DNA of 63,170 nt from positions 1-63,170 of the forward strand of contig JAFLDE010000018.1 of the NCBI GenBank assembly GCA_017302655.1, in the 5' to 3' direction. Within the stretch, counting starts at the first letter, position 1; each line of letters opens with the position of its first letter. Positions 25,386 through 39,151 of this stretch are shown here, in pieces. The position numbers were made by a program, and so were the translations under genes. The stretch is from Burkholderiales bacterium (lineage in GTDB: Bacteria; Pseudomonadota; Gammaproteobacteria; Burkholderiales; Burkholderiaceae_C). The notes beneath the pieces are model-generated. The model was not told the origin of the DNA, ran no database searches, and saw nothing but the letters and a program-made list of their open reading frames with translations.

Positions 25386-26039
25386 TCAGGCCGGTCCGGC
25401 GTCGAAGGCTTCGAGCGGCGCGAGGCGCACCAGGCTGGCGGCCTCGGCCTGAGGGGCAAAAAGCCAGCGCAGCGCGTCGGTAGGCTCGATGGCGACGATG
25501 CTGCGCTTGTCCTGGCGATCGGACGGAAGTTTGGGGTCGGGCTTGTGCATGCGCGACATCAGCGGATGGGCGTCGGCGTTCATCGTCAGCATCGTGAAGC
25601 TTTCGAAGATCTCGCCCGTGGCCTTGTCGGTCCAGGCGTTCCACAGCCCCGCGAGCAGCCAGGGCGTGCCATCGGCACGACGGAAGCGCCACCAGACGTT
25701 GCGGCCGCTTTCCCAGCAAGGTTCGTCGAAGCTCTCGGCCAGCACCAGGCAGCGTTGGCCGCGCTTCCAAGGATCGCGGTAGCTGGCCTTTTGCGCCAGC
25801 TCTTCGAAGCGCGCGTTCATGGTGGAGAACTTCAGCCGCGGCGACTCGGCGAACCAGGGGATGAGGCCGAAGCGACCGGTGACCAGCTCGGTCCGCGCTT
25901 CACTGTCATGCCGAGCAGCGCGCACGAAAGGACCGAGCCCCCCCGAGAAGGTCAGCACGTTCTGCCAGGGCTGACGGGCGCCAAGCTGCCAAAAGCGCTC
26001 GGTGGCGGCCATGTCGGGAGGGATGTAGCGGGTGCACAT
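25386..26039 (-). CDS. SOS response-associated peptidase (SRAP/HMCES family)
   Basis: A 217-residue SRAP-domain protein of the YedK/HMCES kind, which covalently traps abasic sites in single-stranded DNA. The catalytic Cys is residue 2 (MCTRYIPP), usable after Met removal. The conserved Asn lies in STMNARFEEL, Glu in LAESFDEPCWESG, and His in ADAHPLMSRMHKP. It lies upstream of, and on the same strand as, the M13 peptidase (15-base gap). It could be co-transcribed, although no functional tie is evident. No LexA box is obvious upstream. Confidence 0.93.
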   Translation of the reverse strand: MCTRYIPPDMAATERFWQLGARQPWQNVLTFSGGLGPFVRAARHDSEARTELVTGRFGLIPWFAESPRLKFSTMNARFEELAQKASYRDPWKRGQRCLVLAESFDEPCWESGRNVWWRFRRADGTPWLLAGLWNAWTDKATGEIFESFTMLTMNADAHPLMSRMHKPDPKLPSDRQDKRSIVAIEPTDALRWLFAPQAEAASLVRLAPLEAFDAGPA

Positions 26040-26119
26040 GGGGTGGGGGAATGCAGATCCGCATCATGCCCAAGCCCCAGCGCCCGTCGTCTCGGGCACC
26101 CGCCATCCGGGGGGCCCTG

Positions 26120-26782
26120 TCAAACGCGATGGCGTCGGCGCCTTGCAGCCAAAACGAGCAGGCCAGCGCTGAGCATCGCCGCGACACCTGGCTCGGGCAC
26201 GGCCGCCACATCGCCTTCACGAACCAGCAGGACGTAGTTCGGGCTGATGCGGGTATTGCGGATCTGCTGGCCAGCGGCCGAGAAGGACCAGGCCAGATTG
26301 ATCGGGTCGTTGGCGCCAAGTTCCGCATTCCAATACACAGCGTTCTGCAGGTTCTGGAACAGGGCCACCGCCGCATGGTCCTTGCCCGGCGAGTTCGACA
26401 GCCAGGACCAGCCGGGCGTGCCCTTGAAGTCCTCGTAGAACAGATGCCCGAGCTCGTTGCCTGAACAGCGGTAGACCGGTGTGCCGCAGGCCGGGTCCGC
26501 CTTGGGCAGGCGCCAGTCGCTCCAGGTGGTCCCGCGCAACGGGTCGTACACGCTGAAGTTCGCCGCGAAATCCAGGGCCAAGGCGTGGGTCATGTCGCCC
26601 CAGGGCTGACCGTCGGCCAAGTCCTGCCAGCTTCCAAGACCGACCAGGCCATTCGCGTACCACGTGATGTTCAGCGTGCTGTCGTAAATGAAGCCGCCGC
26701 CCCGGTTGATCAGCGCGGAATGCGCAGGAAGGAGGACCAGGGCACCGAGGGCGCAGGCGACGAGCGATCGATAGAGCTTCAT
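26120..26782 (-). CDS. PEP-CTERM protein with DUF1566-like domain
   Basis: A 220-residue exported protein. The signal peptide is MKLYRSLVACALGALVLLPA, cleaved near HSALINRG. The mature part has GGGFIYDSTLNITWYANG and WSDWRLPKADPACG, as in DUF1566-like proteins with WRLP motifs. The C-terminus VPEPGVAAMLSAGLLVLAAR plus RRRHRV is the sorting signal. GGAGG five bases upstream fixes ATG 26782. The gene is downstream of parC on the same strand. Confidence 0.9.
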   Translation of the reverse strand: MKLYRSLVACALGALVLLPAHSALINRGGGFIYDSTLNITWYANGLVGLGSWQDLADGQPWGDMTHALALDFAANFSVYDPLRGTTWSDWRLPKADPACGTPVYRCSGNELGHLFYEDFKGTPGWSWLSNSPGKDHAAVALFQNLQNAVYWNAELGANDPINLAWSFSAAGQQIRNTRISPNYVLLVREGDVAAVPEPGVAAMLSAGLLVLAARRRRHRV

Positions 26783-26855
26783 GGGATCCTCCGGGCGACA
26801 AGGAAGCACGGGATGTGCCTCTCCTCGTTTACGCAGGAATGCGTGACCCAAAGGC

Positions 26856-29180
<2,325 letters not shown>

Positions 29181-29220
29181 GGAAGAAACGGAAGAAGTGA
29201 ACGGATGGCGCTGGCGCGCC

Positions 29221-29777
29221 TCAGGAGAGTTCGGAATGCAGGGCGAGAGGCGATGCGCCCTCCAGGTCCATCGCCAATCGTGCCTGGTACTCGCGGTCGA
29301 GCATGGACATGACGATCAGGCTGTCGTAGCCGTCGGCGCCCTCGATGCTGACACGCACGGACTCGCGCAGGCGCCCTTCTTCCACAAAGCCTTCGCTGAG
29401 GTAGAGCTGGTGCGCGCGCTCGTTGAGCGCTTTCACGTCGAGCCAGAAGCGATGGGCGTGCAGCTGCGTGAAGGCGAGCTTTTTGAGCAAGCGCACGCAG
29501 CTGCGCCCCAGGCCTTGGCCTTTGGCTTGCAGCACGAGGCGCTTGAGTTCGACCGAACCATGCGGGTTGCGGCAACCCTGCAGGATGACGAAACCCAGGC
29601 GCTCATGCCATTCGCCTTCGACGATGAAATGCCGTGCGTCTGCGAATCGCAGGGCCCCCTCGTGCTGGGGGCGCTCCCAGGGCGTGATGAAGGGCCGATT
29701 GCTGCCGTCCTGCTCGACGCTGACGACCCAATCCAGGTCGGACAGCATGGTGGGGCGCAGGCGGGGGCTGGGGCTCA

Positions 29778-29778
<1 letters not shown>
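29221..29778 (-). CDS. GNAT family N-acetyltransferase
   Basis: A 185-residue acetyltransferase of the RimI/RimJ-like group. The acetyl-CoA-binding motif is [18 protein letters not shown] (R/Q-x-x-G-x-G/A), followed by [29 protein letters not shown], the usual beta4-alpha4 signature. The substrate is unknown. The start ATG overlaps the parE stop by one base (TGATG), so its translation is coupled to parE, and parC follows 40 bases later. Placement between the two topoisomerase IV subunits is unusual. Confidence 0.92.
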
Positions 29779-32280
<2,502 letters not shown>

Positions 32281-32284
<4 letters not shown>

Positions 32285-32634
32285 GAGCCTGTCGGGCCTT
32301 GGGAGTGCCCGCGCTGGGAACCAGTCAGGGGGCCAAACGAGGCGTCGGCGAGGCCGTGGGGCCGGCCTTGCAGGCCGCGCCAGGCCAGAGGCCTGGCCCT
32401 TCGGCAGGCACAAACAGCCCACTGGGCTGTTTGTGTCCGGCCTCAGCCCCACAACGAGCCGGCAACGACGGATGACCCCCTGACTGGTCCCAGCCCGGAG
32501 GGTTTGGCCGCCAAGGGGCCCGCTTCGGCGTTGCCGGCGCTTGCCGCACGCTAGTGCGGCTTCGCCCCGGCGCCTTGCATCAGGCTCCTTGGCGGCCAAA
32601 CGCGGGGTAATCCCAAGGCCCGACAGGCTCCTAG
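32281..32634. mobile_element. Nested-palindrome, MITE-like element
   Basis: A 354-bp non-coding element bounded by perfect 24-bp inverted repeats (32281-32304 and 32611-32634, both ending in CTAG). Inside are further inverted pairs: 32314-32332 with 32476-32493 (one-base indel), and 32502-32516 with 32587-32601 (perfect 15 bp). There are also hairpins at 32379-32397 (8 bp), 32409-32435 (12-bp stem, ACT loop) and 32543-32560 (7 bp). No transposase is encoded. It fills the 378-base gap between the methyltransferase gene and dapA. I infer a non-autonomous mobile element or large folded RNA; copy number is unknown. Confidence 0.7.
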
Positions 32635-32662
32635 AATCCGCGACCCTCTGAAATCCACCGCA

Positions 32663-33544
32663 ATGAGACCCATCACCGGCAGCATCGTGGCGCTCGTCAC
32701 GCCCATGCACCCCGACGGCCGCATCGATTACGACGGCTTCAAGTCCCTCATCGACTGGCATGTCCAGGAAGGCACGCATTGCGTGGGCGTGGTCGGCACG
32801 ACCGGCGAGTCGCCCACCGTCAGCATGGCCGAGAACTGCGAGTTGATCCGCGTGGCGGTGGAGCACGCGGCCGGTCGGGTGCCCATCCTGGCCGGCACGG
32901 GGGCAAACAACACCGCCGAAGCCATCGAGCTGGCTCGCTACGCCAAGCAGGTGGGCGCCGACGCGCACTTGAGCGTCGTGCCTTACTACAACAAGCCCAG
33001 CCAAGACGGCATCTACGCGCACTTCAAGGCCATCACCGAGGCCGTGGATCTGCCGCTGATGCTTTACAACGTGCCGGGCCGTACCGTGGCCGATATGCAA
33101 CCGGAGACCGCGCTGCGCTGTGCCTCGCTTCCTGGCGTGTTCGGCATCAAGGAGGCCAGCGGCAACATCGAGCGAGCGGCCTACCTGATCAAACACGCCC
33201 CTGAGGGTTTCGCCATCTACTCAGGTGATGACGGCACCTCGCCGGCGCTCATGCTGTTCGGCGGCGCCGGGGTGGTGTCGGTCACGGCCAACGTGGCGCC
33301 GCGGCTGATGTCCCGGCTCTGCGAAGCCGCCACGCGCGGTGATGTGGCCACCGCCACTGCGCTGCACTTCACCTTGCTGGCCCTGCATCAGACCCTGTTC
33401 TGCGAGCCCAGCCCCGCCCCCACCAAGTGGGCGCTGAGCCGCCTGGGCCGCTGCAACAATGCGCTGCGCCTGCCTCTGCTGCCTTTGAGCGAAGCCGGCC
33501 AGGCGCGCGTCGAAGCGGCCCTGCGCGAAGCGCAACTGCTCTGA
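32663..33544 (+). CDS. dapA: 4-hydroxy-tetrahydrodipicolinate synthase
   Basis: The 293-residue class I aldolase condenses pyruvate with aspartate semialdehyde, the first step of lysine/diaminopimelate synthesis. The Schiff-base Lys lies in FGIKEASGN, the catalytic Tyr in [10 protein letters not shown], and the GTTGESPT loop near residue 45 is present. It starts 28 bases after the palindromic element, so its promoter may lie in the element. bamC follows 43 bases downstream, a pairing conserved in proteobacteria. Confidence 0.97.
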   Translation: MRPITGSIVALVTPMHPDGRIDYDGFKSLIDWHVQEGTHCVGVVGTTGESPTVSMAENCELIRVAVEHAAGRVPILAGTGANNTAEAIELARYAKQVGADAHLSVVPYYNKPSQDGIYAHFKAITEAVDLPLMLYNVPGRTVADMQPETALRCASLPGVFGIKEASGNIERAAYLIKHAPEGFAIYSGDDGTSPALMLFGGAGVVSVTANVAPRLMSRLCEAATRGDVATATALHFTLLALHQTLFCEPSPAPTKWALSRLGRCNNALRLPLLPLSEAGQARVEAALREAQLL

Positions 33545-33587
33545 CCCTTCACCGCGATCCCTCCCCGTTTCCGCCAGGACCCTTTTC

Positions 33588-34727
33588 GTGACCCGTTTTT
33601 CCCTCACTGCCCTCGCGGCGGCGGCCTGCCTGGCCGGATGCAGTTCCTTTGACCCGCTGTTTGCCGGTGACAAGGTCGACTACCGGACGCAGTCCAAACA
33701 GACCCCGGGCCTTGAAGTGCCGCCGGACCTGACGCAGCTGCAGCGCACCGCACCGCTGGGCCAGGGCGCCAGCGTCAGCGCGGCGGAACTGGCCACGCGG
33801 CCAGCAGCTGCGCCGGCTGCTGCCGCGCCCAGCCTGGCTTCGGTGGCGGTGAACCAGGTGCCTGGGGCTGAGATCGTGCGCGTCGGCGGCCTGCGCATCA
33901 TCCGCAGCAATCAGAGCCCTGAACAACTCTGGCCGCTGGTACGTGGCTTCTGGGTCGATCTGGGCTTCGACCTGCCCAAGGACCAGGCCGACGTCGGCGT
34001 GCTCGAAACCGACTGGAAGGAGAACCGCGCCAAGCTGCCCAAGGACTTCATCCGCCGCACCATTGGCACGGTGCTCGACGGCCTCTACTCCACTGGCGAG
34101 CGCGACATGTTCCGCACCCGCCTGGAGCGTGTGGGCAATCACACCGAGATCACGCTGACGCACCGCGGCATGCACGAGATCTACGTCAGCAACCAGCGCG
34201 ACCAGACCACCTGGACTGCGCGGCCAGCCGACCCGGAACTGGAGGCGGAAATGCTGAGCCGCTTGCTGCTGCGCCTGGGCGGCAAGACCACCGTGGCGAA
34301 CAGTTCGCAGGCCGCCGCTGCTGCCGTGGCCACGCCCACCGTGGCCGCGCCGCAGGCCGCCGCCCCAATGGGCGAGGTGCCCGATCAATTGGTGATCGCG
34401 GAAGACTTCGAACGCGCTTGGCGCCGTGTCGGCCAGTCGCTGGACCGCCATGGATTCACCGTTGAAGATCGCGACCGTCGCGCCGGGGTGTTTTTCCTGC
34501 GCTGGGCCGACCCCAAGCGCGCAGGCAAGGAGGAGCCGAACTGGTTCGAACGCCTGTTCAGCAAGGATCAAGGCCCGGTCATGGGTCGCTACCGCGTGGT
34601 CGTCAAGAGCGAGGCGAATGCCGCCAACCCACGCTCGGTCGTCAACGTGCAGGACGAGAAGGGCCAGCAACTGACGGACGAGGCGGCCAAGCGCATCCTG
34701 GCGCTATTGCAGCAAGACCTGCGCTGA
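33588..34727 (+). CDS. bamC: Outer membrane assembly lipoprotein BamC
   Basis: A 379-residue lipoprotein of the BAM complex that inserts outer-membrane proteins. The signal peptide ends in lipobox LAGCSS, with lipidated Cys near residue 18. The unstructured N-terminal stretch VDYRTQSKQTPGLEVPPDLT binds BamD in relatives. Two helix-grip domains follow, separated by an Ala/Pro/Thr-rich linker (about 240-265). The start is GTG 33588. It lies downstream of dapA, with a terminator after it. Confidence 0.95.
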   Translation: MTRFSLTALAAAACLAGCSSFDPLFAGDKVDYRTQSKQTPGLEVPPDLTQLQRTAPLGQGASVSAAELATRPAAAPAAAAPSLASVAVNQVPGAEIVRVGGLRIIRSNQSPEQLWPLVRGFWVDLGFDLPKDQADVGVLETDWKENRAKLPKDFIRRTIGTVLDGLYSTGERDMFRTRLERVGNHTEITLTHRGMHEIYVSNQRDQTTWTARPADPELEAEMLSRLLLRLGGKTTVANSSQAAAAAVATPTVAAPQAAAPMGEVPDQLVIAEDFERAWRRVGQSLDRHGFTVEDRDRRAGVFFLRWADPKRAGKEEPNWFERLFSKDQGPVMGRYRVVVKSEANAANPRSVVNVQDEKGQQLTDEAAKRILALLQQDLR

Positions 34728-34764
34728 CGCCCTGCGAGCGAGGTTCGGTGCCCTGCACTGACGA

Positions 34765-34785
34765 CGGCCCTTCGGGGCCGTTTTT
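34765..34785 (+). terminator. Rho-independent terminator after bamC
   Basis: CGGCCC-TTCG-GGGCCG with a UUCG tetraloop is followed directly by TTTTT. It ends the dapA-bamC transcript 38 bases after the stop. Confidence 0.88.
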
Positions 34786-34900
34786 CATGGCTGCTTGCAC
34801 TCGCCAAGACGGCCCACAAAGACAAAGCCACCAGTGCTTTCGCCCTGGCGGCTTTGCGTGCAGTCAGGCCAGCCCAAGGCCGACCAGATCCTGCAAGAGC

Positions 34901-35101
34901 TTAGTTGCTGGCAGGAGCCGAGGCAGCCTCAGCAGCCGAAGCGTCAGCGGCCGGAGCCGAAGCGACTTCCGAAGCGGCCGAAGCAACCGGAGCGGGCGCA
35001 GCGGTCTCGGCGGGGGCCGGGGCCGGGGCCTCTTCCTTCTTCGAGCAGGCGGTCAGGGAAGCGGCGGCCAGCACGGCAGCCAGCAGAATCGACTTGTTCA
35101 T
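34901..35101 (-). CDS. Small Ala/Pro/Ser-rich lipoprotein
   Basis: A 66-residue predicted lipoprotein. The signal sequence MNKSILLAAVLAAASL ends in lipobox LTACSKKEE, so Cys19 should be acylated. The mature part is only Ala, Pro, Ser, Glu, Val and Thr, with an EVASAP/EAASAP pattern, and is likely disordered. GAGG six bases upstream supports ATG 35101. It resembles small entericidin-like lipoproteins in style but has no recognised domain. Confidence 0.82.
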   Translation of the reverse strand: MNKSILLAAVLAAASLTACSKKEEAPAPAPAETAAPAPVASAASEVASAPAADASAAEAASAPASN

Positions 35102-35128
35102 TGGTGTCCTCAAAGACGTGTGAAACGA

Positions 35129-35140
35129 ATTACCGGTAAT
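35129..35140. promoter_or_regulatory. Perfect palindrome ATTACCGGTAAT upstream of the small lipoprotein
   Basis: A 12-bp perfect palindrome 27 bases upstream of the lipoprotein start, in an otherwise GC-rich gap. Position fits an operator or a promoter-proximal site. The regulator is unknown. The rest of the 35102-35264 gap shows nothing clear. Confidence 0.45.
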
Positions 35141-35264
35141 GGAGCGGAGCCCGGCGAACCGGAGTCCAAACCCCGCGAGGCTTCCCTCGCTGGGTATGGC
35201 GCCAGCAACCTCGAGCGTCACTGGCGTCAAGCCGCGAATTCTAGGGGGTTGCCCGTGCTTCGCA

Positions 35265-35765
35265 TCAAAGCCCCAAGGTGGTCAGCGGCCAAGCGGGGCT
35301 GGATCGTTGCGCAATTGCATCGAAAAGCTCTAGAGCGGCCTGTCGATCCGGTCCATGGCGCGACCAGCGTGCGCGCCCATGCTCCAGTTCGATGACGCGC
35401 AGGCTCACCCCCCCCTGCACGGCCAGCAGCGCGGTTGGCCATTCCATGCCGGCATCCTGCGGGTGAAACTCGCGAATGTCGAGGAAGTGATCGAAGCCCT
35501 TGCGCCAAGCGTGCAGGCGCGAATGACGCCGGGAGCAGGCTTCCCAACTTGGCGCCGCCAACTCCAGGCGCCGCGAGCCACGACGCCCCCAGTCACGCAG
35601 CGCATCAAGCAGCGGTGGATGAGAGAGTGGCCACGCGCAGAAGTCCGGGTCGAGCGCGACGATGCGCCGCGTGTCCGATGCCAGCGCGTCGAGTAGCAAG
35701 GCTTCCAGCACCGCAGTGATTTCTGGCCACCCCTCTGCGCGGCCGCCGCTCAAGTCGATGGCCAT
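35265..35765 (-). CDS. Conserved hypothetical protein next to the cupin gene
   Basis: A 166-residue soluble protein beginning MAIDLSGGRAEGWPEITAVL. It contains RRIVALDPDFCAWPLSHPPLLDALRDW and HAWRKGFDHFLDIREFHP segments. I do not recognise a catalytic motif. The start ATG 35765 overlaps the end of the cupin gene by 16 bases, so the two are co-translated. The link to a ribosomal oxygenase suggests, but does not show, a translation-related role. Confidence 0.75.
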   Translation of the reverse strand: MAIDLSGGRAEGWPEITAVLEALLLDALASDTRRIVALDPDFCAWPLSHPPLLDALRDWGRRGSRRLELAAPSWEACSRRHSRLHAWRKGFDHFLDIREFHPQDAGMEWPTALLAVQGGVSLRVIELEHGRARWSRHGPDRQAALELFDAIAQRSSPAWPLTTLGL

Positions 35766-36856
35766 AGCCAACCCTCCTCCAGCCATTGAAGCACCAGTTC
35801 CCGCGCTCCCTCGCTGAGCAAACGCAGTCTGCGATCGTCGAGTTGCCGGCGGTCGGCCAATTCGTGCATCAGGCTCGCGTCGCGGCCTCCAGCACGGAAT
35901 GACTCACCGTTCAAGAACACATGCGCGTCGTCGTAGAGCATGCGACTGCCCGGCGCCAAGCGCACTGCAGCGGGCAACTCATGGCCCTGCCACGGCGCTG
36001 CATCGAAGGACTGATGCGGCTTGGTCTGACTGAGGTGTTCGCCGAGCGCACGCGCCAGGGCATGGGGTTGATACAGCGCGCGCTGCAGGGAGTCACGAGC
36101 GAAGTCCGCCAAGGCCGCCGGTACCTCGGCTGGCCGATCGGTGGGGGCCAGCCCGGCATCGGCATAGCGGCGGCGAAGCGCTGTCGGCGCATCGTCCTCG
36201 TCGCTGTCCAACAGGCGGGGCAGCAATGCCTGCGCCAGCTCGAAGCGTGAAGGGGCACGAAAACCCACAGAGGCGGTGATGCAATCCGCGCCCAGCGCCA
36301 CGCCATCGTGCGCCCAGAGCGGCGGCAGATAGAGCACGTCGCCTGGCTCCAGCACCCACTCCATCTCGGGCTGGAAGTCACGCAAGATCTTCAGCGGCAG
36401 GCCGTCCACCAGGCCGAGCTCGCGCTGATGCGACACCCGCCATCGCCGCCGCCCTGCCACCTGCACAAGGAACACGTCATAGGCATCCACATGCGGCCCG
36501 ACTCCACCGCCATCTGCTGCCCATGACACCATGACGTCGTCCAGGCGCGCCTCCGGGAGGAAGCGGTAGCGGTCCATGAGCTCGCGGGCCACCGGCAGGT
36601 GCGCCTCCACCCCTTGCACGAGCAAGGTCCACTGCCCCAAAGCGACGGCGGGAAGACGCACCAGGGGGCCATGTCGCAGCTGCCAGCGCCCTCCTCGCAG
36701 CTGCACCAGGCGGGACTCGACGTCCTCGCGTCTGGCCAGCGCAAAGAGCTCGCTGCGGCCGATGCGACCGGCCGTCTCAGGGGCGGCGCCGCGCAGCAGG
36801 GCTGGCTTGCGCTGCCAGTGGCGGCGCATGAATTGCGCTTGGTCTCGTGGGTTCAT
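35750..36856 (-). CDS. JmjC-type cupin, ribosomal protein L16 arginine hydroxylase-like
   Basis: A 368-residue Fe(II)/2-oxoglutarate oxygenase of the RoxA/YcfD group, which hydroxylates an arginine of ribosomal protein uL16. The iron triad is H-x-D in GPHVDAYDVFLVQ plus the distal His in PLWAHDGVAL; the 2OG-binding region is GRRRWRV. A winged C-terminal part (about 230-368) is present. ATG 36856 is preferred; a TTG 18 bases upstream is possible. It is divergent from the FKBP gene across only 26 bases. Confidence 0.9.
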   Translation of the reverse strand: MNPRDQAQFMRRHWQRKPALLRGAAPETAGRIGRSELFALARREDVESRLVQLRGGRWQLRHGPLVRLPAVALGQWTLLVQGVEAHLPVARELMDRYRFLPEARLDDVMVSWAADGGGVGPHVDAYDVFLVQVAGRRRWRVSHQRELGLVDGLPLKILRDFQPEMEWVLEPGDVLYLPPLWAHDGVALGADCITASVGFRAPSRFELAQALLPRLLDSDEDDAPTALRRRYADAGLAPTDRPAEVPAALADFARDSLQRALYQPHALARALGEHLSQTKPHQSFDAAPWQGHELPAAVRLAPGSRMLYDDAHVFLNGESFRAGGRDASLMHELADRRQLDDRRLRLLSEGARELVLQWLEEGWLWPST

Positions 36857-36882
36857 GCCGCCATTCTTCGACAATCCGGCCC

Positions 36883-37413
36883 ATGCAAGAGATTCAAACC
36901 CCCTGTGTGGCCAGCCTGACCTGGACCCTGCACGACGCCCAAGGCGAATTGATCGATGTCCTGGAGGAAGCCACCGAGTTCCTCGTCGGTGGTGACGACC
37001 TGCTCGCCAAAGTGGAAGAAGCCCTGATCGGTCAGCCGCTCGGTGCCGAAGTACCTATCGCTCTTCAACCCGAGGAAGCCTTTGGCGACTACCGCCCGGA
37101 GCTGACCTGCTTCGAGGCGCGGGCGCTGTTCCCGCCGCAGCTCGAAGTCGGGATGCGCTTCGAGGGCCTGCCCGAAGGCGCCGCCACGCCGGACATGCCC
37201 AAGGACGTCATCTACACGGTGACCGAGATCTACCCCGAACATGTGGTGCTGGACGGCAACCACCCGCTCGCCGGCATCGGGCTGCGCATGCATGTGCAGG
37301 TGCGCGCGCTGCGCGAGGCCACGCCCGAGGAGATCGCCGCGCGCAGCGTGGGCAACGGCTTGGTGGACGTGCTGGAGAGCGGCTCAGCGCCGCCCGACGC
37401 CACGCTTCATTGA
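36883..37413 (+). CDS. FKBP-type peptidyl-prolyl isomerase (SlyD-like)
   Basis: A 176-residue prolyl isomerase/chaperone. The FKBP half-domain carries TLHDAQGELID, FLVGGDDLLAKVEEALIGQ and LQPEEAFGDYRPEL, with the inserted-in-flap domain after it (GMRFEGLPEG to VVLDGNHPLAG). The NHPLAG motif is typical of SlyD. The His/Cys-rich metal-binding tail of E. coli SlyD is missing, so nickel handling is unlikely. Confidence 0.92.
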   Translation: MQEIQTPCVASLTWTLHDAQGELIDVLEEATEFLVGGDDLLAKVEEALIGQPLGAEVPIALQPEEAFGDYRPELTCFEARALFPPQLEVGMRFEGLPEGAATPDMPKDVIYTVTEIYPEHVVLDGNHPLAGIGLRMHVQVRALREATPEEIAARSVGNGLVDVLESGSAPPDATLH

Positions 37414-37439
37414 AGGATCACTGAGCGCTCCCCGAGCGC

Positions 37440-37889
37440 TCACTGGGCACCGGTGCTGCCGAAGCCTCCCACGCCGCGGCTGCTGGCCTCGAAGTCCTCG
37501 ACGACGCGGAACTGCGCCTGCACCACCGGCACGATGACCAATTGCGCAAGCCGCTCCATGGGCTGCAGGGTGTAGGCGATCTGGCTTCGATTCCAGCAAC
37601 TGACCATCAGCGGCCCCTGGTAGTCGGAGTCGATCAAGCCCACCAGATTGCCCAGCACCAGGCCATGCTTGTGGCCCAGGCCAGAGCGCGGCAGGATGAC
37701 TGCGGCCAGGCCGGGGTCGGCCAGGTGAATGGCAATGCCAGTGGGAATGAGCTCGGTCTGCCCAGGGTGCAGGGTCAAGGGCTCAGCGAGCGCCGCGCGC
37801 AGGTCCAGTCCGGCGCTGCCGGGGGTTGCGTAGGCGGGCAGCTGTTCGCGCAGACGCGCGTCAAGGATCTTCAGGTCAACGGGGTGCAT
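37440..37889 (-). CDS. dut: dUTP diphosphatase
   Basis: A 149-residue homotrimeric dUTPase that converts dUTP to dUMP and keeps uracil out of DNA. All five motifs are visible: [35 protein letters not shown] and [10 protein letters not shown] at the C-terminus. ATG 37889 overlaps the coaBC 3' end by 14 bases, a conserved arrangement. Confidence 0.96.
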   Translation of the reverse strand: MHPVDLKILDARLREQLPAYATPGSAGLDLRAALAEPLTLHPGQTELIPTGIAIHLADPGLAAVILPRSGLGHKHGLVLGNLVGLIDSDYQGPLMVSCWNRSQIAYTLQPMERLAQLVIVPVVQAQFRVVEDFEASSRGVGGFGSTGAQ

Positions 37890-39093
37890 GCAGGTCCAGC
37901 CGTCTGGCCAGTTCTTCGATGAGTTGTTCGGCCAGTTCGTCCTTGCTGGCCAATGGCAGCTCGCGGTGGCCGGTCTCATCGACCAGCAGCAGCGCATTGG
38001 TGTCGCGGCCGAAGGTGGCCGGCCCAAGGTTGGCGACGATCAGCGGCACGCGTTTGCGCAGGCGCTTGGCCTGCGCATGTTCGAGCAGTTTCTCGCTCTC
38101 GGCCGCAAAGCCCACGCAATAGGGCGCGTCGGGCAGGGCCGCCACCGTGGCCAGCACATCGGGGTTTTCGATGAAGCGGAGTTCCGGCACGGCACCGCTG
38201 CCGTCCTTCTTGATCTTGTGCTCGGCGCTGCTGGCCGGTCGCCAGTCGGCCACAGCGGCAGCGGCCACGAAAGCATTCACGCGCGGTGCCAGGGGTAGCA
38301 CGGCGGCCAGCAGGTCGCAGGCGGACTCGATGTCGATGCGCGTCACACCCTGCGGCGTGGGTAGCGCCACCGGGCCGGCCACCAGGGTCACCTCGGCACC
38401 AGCACGCTGCGCGGCACGGGCGATGGCGAAGCCCATCTTGCCGCTGGAGCGGTTGGTCAGCCCGCGCACCGGGTCGAGTGCCTCATACGTAGGCCCGGCC
38501 GTCACCAACAGGCTTCGGCCCGCCAATCGCTTGGGGGTGAAGAAGGCTTCCAAGGCATCAAACAGCTCGGCGGCCTCCAGCATGCGGCCGTCGCCCACCT
38601 CGCCGCAAGCTTGATCGCCGCTGGCGGGGCCGAGCACGGTGGCGCCGTCCTCGCGCAGCTGGGCGATGTTGCGCTGCGTGGCCGGGTGCGACCACATCTC
38701 GCGGTTCATGGCCGGCGCCACCAGCAGCGGGCAGCTGGCGCGCGGGCGCGCCAGTGCGCTCAAGCTGACGATTTCGTCGGCGCGGCCCTGCGCCAGCTTG
38801 GCGAGCATGTCGGCCGAGGCTGGCGCCAGCAGCATCGCCTCCGCCTCGCGGCTGGCGTTGATGTGGTGCATGTTGTTCGGCGCGCCCGCATCCCATTGGG
38901 TCAGGATCACCGGCCGGCCCGAGAGCGCCTGCATCGTCACCGGCGTGATGAACTGCGTCGCAGCCTCGCTCATCATCACCTGCACCTGGGCGCCGGCCTG
39001 GGTGAGCAGTCGCGTCAGTTCGGCCACCTTGTAGGCGGCGATGCCCCCACTGAGCGCGAGCAGCAGGCGGCGTCCATTCAGGGGGGATTGCAT
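37876..39093 (-). CDS. coaBC: Bifunctional phosphopantothenoylcysteine decarboxylase/synthetase
   Basis: A 405-residue two-domain enzyme of coenzyme A synthesis. The N-terminal CoaC half (FMN flavoprotein) has [11 protein letters not shown], the catalytic-His region [15 protein letters not shown] and PAMNREMW. The CoaB half has [31 protein letters not shown] and a KIKKDG lysine motif. Start ATG 39093 gives [11 protein letters not shown]. It couples to dut downstream. Confidence 0.97.
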   Translation of the reverse strand: MQSPLNGRRLLLALSGGIAAYKVAELTRLLTQAGAQVQVMMSEAATQFITPVTMQALSGRPVILTQWDAGAPNNMHHINASREAEAMLLAPASADMLAKLAQGRADEIVSLSALARPRASCPLLVAPAMNREMWSHPATQRNIAQLREDGATVLGPASGDQACGEVGDGRMLEAAELFDALEAFFTPKRLAGRSLLVTAGPTYEALDPVRGLTNRSSGKMGFAIARAAQRAGAEVTLVAGPVALPTPQGVTRIDIESACDLLAAVLPLAPRVNAFVAAAAVADWRPASSAEHKIKKDGSGAVPELRFIENPDVLATVAALPDAPYCVGFAAESEKLLEHAQAKRLRKRVPLIVANLGPATFGRDTNALLLVDETGHRELPLASKDELAEQLIEELARRLDLHAPR

Positions 39094-39151
39094 GGGCCGG
39101 CAATGTAAACGCCTAGGCAGCGGAGCGCATTGGCCTGCTAGCGTGTTTTCC

